In this document: positions 57,641 through 64,000 of the stretch, one piece after another | How positions within the stretch are numbered: position 1 is the first letter of the stretch | Layout of the letters: every line of letters starts with the position of its first letter | NCBI GenBank assembly: GCA_034670405.1 | Contig: JAXDDX010000300.1 | Location: 1 to 64,000, forward strand | Origin: Hoplostethus atlanticus | Lineage: Eukaryota > Chordata > Actinopteri > Trachichthyiformes > Trachichthyidae | DNA: 64,000 nucleotides | Direction: 5' to 3' | Position numbers and translations under genes: made by a program | The notes under the pieces: model-generated | The model's input: only the letters and a program-made list of their open reading frames with translations | Databases searched by the model: none | What the model was told of the DNA's origin: nothing

Positions 57641-60600
57641 TATACCGTTGACCCTTACAGTGGCATGTTGACCGGACAACACACCGCTTGGTGTGGTCAC
57701 TCAGGGAATTCCGTGGCCTTCAGTCGGCAAAAGAGAATGTGAATTGGTATTTATAACTGGTGATGATGTGTCCGCCAGTAGTGGTGGCTGATTTGCTATA
57801 CTTGGTCCTAGACAGTTCACCCTCTTGGCAAGGCTGACCCATATGATGGCTTGTTGACCTCATTCATAGAACCAAAGTTACCTATGTAGCCATTTGTTCT
57901 AGCCACAGGAATATCCTGGTGAAACTGTTCTTCTTTGAGGAAGACCACAACAGATAAGGTACACATCCCTCCACTAGGACATCCTGTGTACCTGCAGCAT
58001 CTTTTATTTTTTTGTTTTTTGCCTGGTGAGGTAAATTAAAAACAGCTCCATGATATTGTCGGAAATGTTGAACTCATGCCCAGGAGCGATTGATAGTTTA
58101 TGTTTTACAATATAGACAGGTTTACGGCTCAAAAAAATTGATTTAGGGTTTAATTTCACAAAAAAGACAAAAAGTGAATGAATCAGCATTGTCATGCTGT
58201 TTACCCACAACCTCCACAAAGTTTGCATTTTGCATTTGCTTCTGCAATTTGTATGTAAAAACAATTTTAAAAATAAAAATGGAAACAGGTGATGTTTATT
58301 TTTGTTTATAGCTTTTATTTTAGCAGCTACTGTTATGGTTTGGAATATTTTGTTCTTTGAACCAGTTTCATTCAATTATTTTTCAGTTTTCTCAAATTAA
58401 AAAAATAACTTCATGGTCTCAGGAATTAAGTCACTATGTATAGGAGGACAATTTTAATCCAAAATTGCCCATCTTCCTCCCCTCCCTCCTTATCTACGTT
58501 TTTGTTTTACCTAATTGAATGGTAATTTCTCTTTCTCTTTTCTGGATAGTGACCGTGGCTGAAGCAAAGATGGGAGGAGGTGGGCAGAGTTCGCTTCATG
58601 TTTCTGAACAAAAAAACATGGAATTCCTCCTTGGAATTCATTGTTCACAGACATTGGACAATTCCCGTCAAACTCAAAAGTATGTGTACCTGATTCATCT
58701 CTCCTCATTTCCTAACAAAGCTATTTTCCCAACTGGATGAGACTATGCCAGTGCACTGTGCCATAGAGTAGGAGGAGGTAAGCTCTGTCAATGTCATATC
58801 TATATTCCTATAGATAGAGGAGACTTGACTTGAGAGTAAATCTTGAAAATAAACATTTTTAGGAAATTACTCACATTAACTCAGTAGAGGCTCCACAATC
58901 TATATATTGCCTTAAGTCTCATAGATACCCTGATGATAGCTTCTGTAAATTCCATGTACATAAAATATTAAGATTCATCTGGAATAATAAACCTGAAGAA
59001 ATAAAAATAACGTATATACACATATGGGGATGGTGGTGTAAAACTGCTAAAATTGAAAGCATTGGACAAGGCATTAAAAGCAACCTGGGTGCCAGCATTT
59101 TACAGCAATTCAAACAAAATCACTGACTGTTATGAATGTTTTTTCTCTATGCAAATAGATCAGTTATTGCATAATATAATAATAATATATCCCCTTTTTC
59201 CAAGATGCAATCACAACATGGATACAATTTCAGTTTTACCTGCCTGAATCACAGACATCCTCCAGCACTTATTATGGCTTAACACAGCAATACTGTTCTA
59301 GGGCGAAAACCTCTCTTCTGGATTTACTTAATTGTCAAACACATTTATTTTTGAAATGATGTGGATGAAAATATATTGAATTATAATGTGTTTAATGAAA
59401 AAAATGGGTATATATGTACAAGATATAAATACACACAAAAGAATGATTAAAACATATGGGAAACCGGTTACAGTGTGCCATCCAGTGATGAATGATTCGT
59501 GATTAGTTTCCAAACAATAAAATTAACAAAGAGATATATAATTTGCCTTACAGTTTGCGTACAGCCTTTTGCAAAAAAAAGAGCCTTTTGCAAAAAAGAA
59601 CATTAGAAAATCTATATAAATCTGTTCCAGATTAAAAGTTTTGAAAAACTGGGCCCAGCAACCATTTGACAGACCAACTCTTTTTTTTTACATGATGTGC
59701 ATGTTCAACTTCAATTCAAACTACCATAACATTTTCACATGGTATGGTAAACTGATATTAGAAAGATATTTAGGTCCTGATTTCACAAAATGATGCAGGT
59801 TGCAGCAATGGATGAATACAGACATCATCTCAACTTTTATTTTGACGCTTTACACAGGTTTTCAACATTGGTGCAGGCTGTCATATCAGCATCTCAACAT
59901 CTATTCAATGTTCAGTTTTGTTCTAGTTGCACTGATGTATAGATTCATTAATTTCATAAAGATGTATGTTACCTTAAAAAGGTGGGTAAACTCTACTACA
60001 TCCCTCATCACATCAGTCTATGATACACATCAAGACAGCCTGAGGTTTTAGAGGTTTGTCTGCTGTCACCACCTGCTGGTCTTAGAGTGGCTACTGCCAT
60101 CAGTAATTCATATCGAGACCGAACCATCCTTTATAATGTGAAATAAGAGTTTAAGTAGTAGTGCTACCTTTATTAGGAATATATAATAAAAGGAAGTAGT
60201 GTGAAGGTAACGTAGGATATACTGGAAACCACCATATTCTTTTTCAGCAATGCCCTGCTTCACATTCATGTTGTTCACACACGTTTATACAGCTGCCCAG
60301 TACAACCACAGACCTTGCTGGGATTTTTGGTCAGTGGGTGACATTGCAATGTCTGGTTCGCTGTAAAACATGAACTCAAATGCATCATCACTAAGTGCAT
60401 GTTTTAAGTGCGAAAAGGCTGATAAGGAGCAAGCAAAGTCTCCAACAAACTGTAGCCTAGACACTAGAGGTGAGGGCTCGTGACTTGTAGATCACAGCTT
60501 TGAAACCCTGGACCACCTGGGAAAATGTGAGTGGGGAAAGTGAATGAGTAACACTCACCCCTCTCTTAACTACTGTTGAGGTGCAAGTTGATGCTCAGTG

Positions 60601-61615
60601 GCATATGTGCTGAAGATTGTTGGTTTTATTTTAAATTAATTAACAGCTAACAGTACAGCTAACTGCCTATTTGCCATAACTATTGCGCTCTCCACCTACA
60701 TGTAGAACCCAGCTGAAGCCCAGGCACATTCTCTGGGGGTGGTCAACAAAGCATTCTGGAAGATGTAGGAAATCACTAACTGAACTAGAAGAAGACTAAA
60801 TAGGTTGAGGGAAAGTAGGTGCACCACGAAAAGTAAATTAGAGCACTTCATCACAAAATAACTCCTGGAATGCATCGATCACAGATAGATGACATCTAAC
60901 ATTGTAAGAGGATGGATTTTTCCTTAAAAGTTTTAAAGGTTTGAACTTTTACTACTTCTTGAGTGAATTGTGAAGTATTTGCTGCTGCTGTTATTTGACT
61001 GGCAAAACTTGCATCTTCTGGTTACAATGTGATTCGTGAAACACTCATTCTGGGATTTATTGCCCCCATTGGACACAAACCTCTTTGATATAATTAAATA
61101 GGGACCACAGCAGATTTTGGAGCACAACTTGGTATTTATTACGTTGTTCATGCTTAAGTATACTCACTCTAACTACTTGGATGAAACACGTCAGTACTTT
61201 TCCCCCTCAGGGGTTGTAATCTACAGTAGCTTGCATTTTCTTTCCCTACAGATTTTTAATACAACTATCCATCATATCGAAACTGGTAAGTATACTCACA
61301 TATATATCTACTCCAAGGCTTAGAACGATCAGAACAAAACTGTAGCATTCAAGCTGCAGGTTGCTTTTAATGAAGTGAAGTCAAAATGGAAGGCAAGGCA
61401 AGTCTTATCTACCAATACCAAAAACGTGCAACAGATGGCAGTGGTGTAATGCCTTACAGGGATCAGTACACTCCCTACCTAGTATAATAATTATACCACC
61501 TTTTGAGCCCTTCTGTCCATTGTTGCATAGGAGCAGAATTACCTCAGTGACAGGCCTCAAATATACTTATACCTTTACAATAAGCCCAACCTGCCACTCA
61601 TTGTTCTTCACCTGA
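57641..61615. other. Unassigned DNA
   Basis: No gene, RNA or transposon recognised. The largest frames (58375-58004 minus, 123 codons; 58519-58740 plus, 73 codons) lack recognised domains. Composition is AT-rich without long microsatellites. Confidence 0.4.
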
Positions 61616-62230
61616 TTGTCTTTAAAGGGGAATTCCGGTATTTTTAAACCTGGGCTCTATGTGTACAAATTTGTCATTTATACCGCAAAATAGGTACAAA
61701 ACGTTTTGGAATTGCTCCAGTAGATCACCTCAGTCGGCAGTCGCAAAACGCGCTGCTATGACTGCAACGTAATCTGTTGGGGCAAGTGCGCCGATCAAAG
61801 TATGTCCACTAAAAGTGCTTGTTTTTGCCACTGACAGGCTCAGATTGTTATTCCTGTGTCTGACAAGTGTCTGACAACATTACGGAAAGGATCCCTACAG
61901 AGATAGACCTTTTTTTAACCAGAAACAGAAGTCTGGCTCAAGGAGAAGTCTCGCTCTGAAATCTTGAGTTGTTGCATGAAGAGGTTAAACAAAGGTTTCT
62001 GGTTAAAAAAAAAAAGGTATCTCTGTAGTGAAGGCAAAGCTTTGGACCCGTCTCCACTGGCATTTACAGAGGTGTTAGGCGTAAGAGGTGTAAAAGGGTG
62101 TAAAAGCATTGAAGGTGAGAGAATTTTGGGCACCTCAAAGTCGGTACAAAGTCGGTATGGCATTGTTAGAACCTAATGCGAGAGGCTTAGATGAAGATCA
62201 GACCATATTCTAGGAGCCATTTATGCAGGT
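61616..62230. mobile_element. Possible TTAA-type transposon end with hairpin
   Basis: TTAAAGGGGAATTCCGGTAT at about 61622 resembles the end of a group of fish DNA transposons. No opposite end was found. Inside, 61896-61927 and about 61996-62028 are inverted: CTACAGAGATAGACC with a T-run and AACCAGAAAC against GTTTCTGGTT, an A-run and GGTATCTCTGTAG. Confidence 0.4.
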
Positions 62231-62374
62231 ATGCAGGTAATCCAAAAAGGGTTCACAAACCTTTTCTCGCCAACTGTGCATGCTCTCTCTGGGTCAAATT
62301 CTCCAGAAATATAATATCTCCTTCCGTTGCTTTGTGAACAATACTTCCCCATAAAGCTGCAAAACCAGACCAGC

Positions 62375-63590
62375 CTCACCACTTTCAGTGACTATCTCCA
62401 GGACATTTAATGTTGGATTGCACGGAACTTTCTCCAGCTAAATGAGGATGAATACGTCATGATTTTATTCTGTCCTAAAAGTATTTATTATAACCTGGGG
62501 AATTTGGCTCCAGACGTGAGACTTAGATATTCATGCATTCATTTCCTCCCGTCTTGATCACTGCAACTCACTGTACTACGGTATTAGCCAGCTAGAGCTA
62601 AAAAGAGGGATGATATTACCCCAGTCCTGGCATCCCTTCACTGGCTCCCTGTCCACTACTGAATTTATTTTAAAATTGTATTGTTTGTCTATAAAGCCTT
62701 TGCATGGCCTTGCACCTAGCTACATTTCTGGTCTGCTGTCCCCCTACAATGCCACTAGATCCCTCAGGTCCTCTGGTCAGGGGCTTCTGGCTGAAACAAA
62801 TGGATGATAGAGCTTTTGCTGTGTCAGTTCCAAGACTGTGGAATAGCCTTCCCCAAAGCATTAGATCAGCTGAATCTACAGAAGCTTTTTAAAAATAGAC
62901 TGAAAACTTATTTTTACTCCCTGGCCTTTAAATGTGTCTAACTTATTTGGTATTTGCTCTAATTCTTGATTGAATGTTTTAATAACTATTTTAAGCATCT
63001 ATTATTATTATTATTTTATTATTTATTTTTTCCCCCCCCTTTTTTCTCCCCAATTTTACATGTACAATTCCCCCTGCCTAAGCAGTCCCGGTCGTTGCTC
63101 CGCCCCCTCTGCCGGCCTGTGGAGGATGTAGACTACCACATGGCTCCTCCGATGCATGTGGAGTCGCCAGCCGCTTCTTTTCACCTGACAGCTGAGTTTC
63201 ACCGGGAGGGCGTATCGCGTGCGGAGGAACACGTTATCCCCCTCAGTTCCCCTCCCCGCTGAACAGGCGCCCCGACCGACCAGAGGAGGCGCTAGTGCAG
63301 CGACCAGGACACATACCCCTCTGGTTTCCCACCCGCAGACACGGCCAATTGTGTCTGTTAGCGGACCCCCGACCAAGCCACAGGTAACGCTGAGGTTCGG
63401 ACCTGCGACCTCAGCGTTGGTAGGCAGTTGCTTTTGCATCTATATTCTTATCATCTTTTACTTTATTTTGGGGGGGTTTTGTGTGTGTTTTCTGATGCTG
63501 TGGACCTTGTGTGCCTCTTTTTCCATGTTTTTGTGAAGCACTTTGGTACAAACTTATGTGTTTTAAAGCATTATATAAATCAAGTTGTAG
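62375..63590 (+). pseudogene. L2-type LINE 3' end, split by a SINE
   Basis: The codons in mixed frames read ARNFLQLNEDE, ITPVLASLHWLPVHY, APSYISGLLSPYNATRSLRS and FAVSVPRLWNSLPQSIRSAE then FKNRLKTYFYSLAFK (62610-62940), the C-terminus of L2 reverse transcriptase. Large deletions occur before 62580. The 3' UTR resumes after the SINE and ends GTGAAGCACTTTGGT ... ATATAAATCAAGTTG. This L2 family differs from that at 36974-41938. Confidence 0.85.
63003..63435 (-). mobile_element. tRNA-derived SINE, long type
   Basis: On the minus strand the head (about 63435-63375) has box B-like GCAGGTCCGAACCTC, then a body with GCCGTGTCTGCGGGTGGGAA and CAGCTGTCAGGTGAAAAGAA, ending in a G/A-rich tail and (TAA)n. 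GCATCTAT occurs at 62995-63002 and 63436-63443, an 8-bp target duplication. It interrupts the L2 3' UTR. The first part of the tRNA head, with box A, is missing or degenerate. Confidence 0.8.
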
Positions 63591-64000
63591 TTTATTGTAT
63601 AATTGATCAATCCTACACTGGTTGTCTATTGAAAGCCCTTATCCTTTCTTTGGCATAAAAATGATCAAATTTATAGATACTGAATATTGGCACAAAATCA
63701 GCTATTGGCAGCTTCAATCCAAATCCAAATGAAACCCTGAGGCAAACAGTGAGGATTTTCACTTAGCAGACCAAAACTTTTTAGTGAAGTGGGTAAAAAA
63801 TACCACTGGATGACACAATTTGAAAAAGTCTTCCTTTTCTGTACCATGAAGATTCTCTCATCCATTGATGAGAAAAACAGTGAAATGACCAGAGATTAAA
63901 GCCATGAGAGAGGCAGTTTCATCAGGGAAATCAGAGACAGCAGTAGGAAAAGGCAATACTCCCTCCATACAGCTCTAGTGCTACTATACATTCTCCTACA
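63591..64000. other. Unassigned DNA
   Basis: No feature recognised. Confidence 0.4.

Noticed and set aside
58519..58740. 73-codon frame with a hydrophobic start
   Set aside because: A possible signal-like start is the only feature; no splice or homology evidence.
1..64000. CRISPR arrays, operons or prokaryotic systems
   Set aside because: The window is clearly vertebrate; no spaced direct repeats of CRISPR type and no bacterial gene organisation.

Overview
The window looks like intergenic or intronic DNA from a bony (teleost) fish genome. The evidence is the mix of repeats rather than any host gene: tRNA-derived SINEs with fish-type tails, L2 and Rex1-like LINEs, a DIRS-type element, Gypsy LTR retrotransposons, hAT, Tc1 and TTAA-site DNA transposons, and many long (CA)n tracts. 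I found no host gene I can name. Almost every long open frame belongs to a transposable element, and most of those are broken.

Layout. 1-10650: mostly unassigned AT-rich DNA with microsatellites, a small SINE near 1.8 kb, and one copy of an unnamed dispersed repeat near 8.6 kb. 10660-14360: a decayed minus-strand L2-type LINE, cut in two by a complete hAT element (10862-12148) with a perfect 8-bp target duplication. 14.7-21.6 kb: mostly unassigned, with a SINE, the second copy of the dispersed repeat, a GC-box/TATA-like stretch near 17.8 kb, and a cluster of splice-bracketed short frames near 15.5-16.0 kb.

21661-48953: a block of nested retrotransposons. The outer layer is a rearranged minus-strand Gypsy element (called B here) and its flank. 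Into it inserted a plus-strand Gypsy element (A, 22092-44508) with two LTRs, a primer-binding site, gag, protease, RT, RNase H, integrase and a polypurine tract. A is swollen by many later insertions. Its 5' LTR holds a Rex1-like LINE and a solo LTR that itself holds another solo LTR. Its gag holds a small non-autonomous LTR element. Between gag and protease lie a TTAA-type DNA transposon (with a MITE inside) and a Rex1-like LINE with a 362-codon open frame. Before RT sits an L2 3' end that holds a putative 1.9-kb solo LTR. Within the integrase sit a nearly full-length L2 LINE (36974-41938, with an esterase-type ORF1) and a hAT element. A paralogous uninterrupted copy of the A insertion site survives at 45984-46633.

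49-64 kb: unassigned DNA with very long (GT)n tracts, a dead Tc1 transposase, a hAT with a BED-finger remnant (54492-55192), a DIRS-type RNase H/tyrosine-recombinase remnant cut by another hAT that carries a large hairpin with 46-bp tandem repeats (56199-57294), and an L2 3' end cut by a tRNA-derived SINE (63003-63435).

The order of insertions can be read from which element interrupts which, and several junctions are confirmed by target-site duplications visible in the sequence. Identities and ages are judged by eye; no database was searched.
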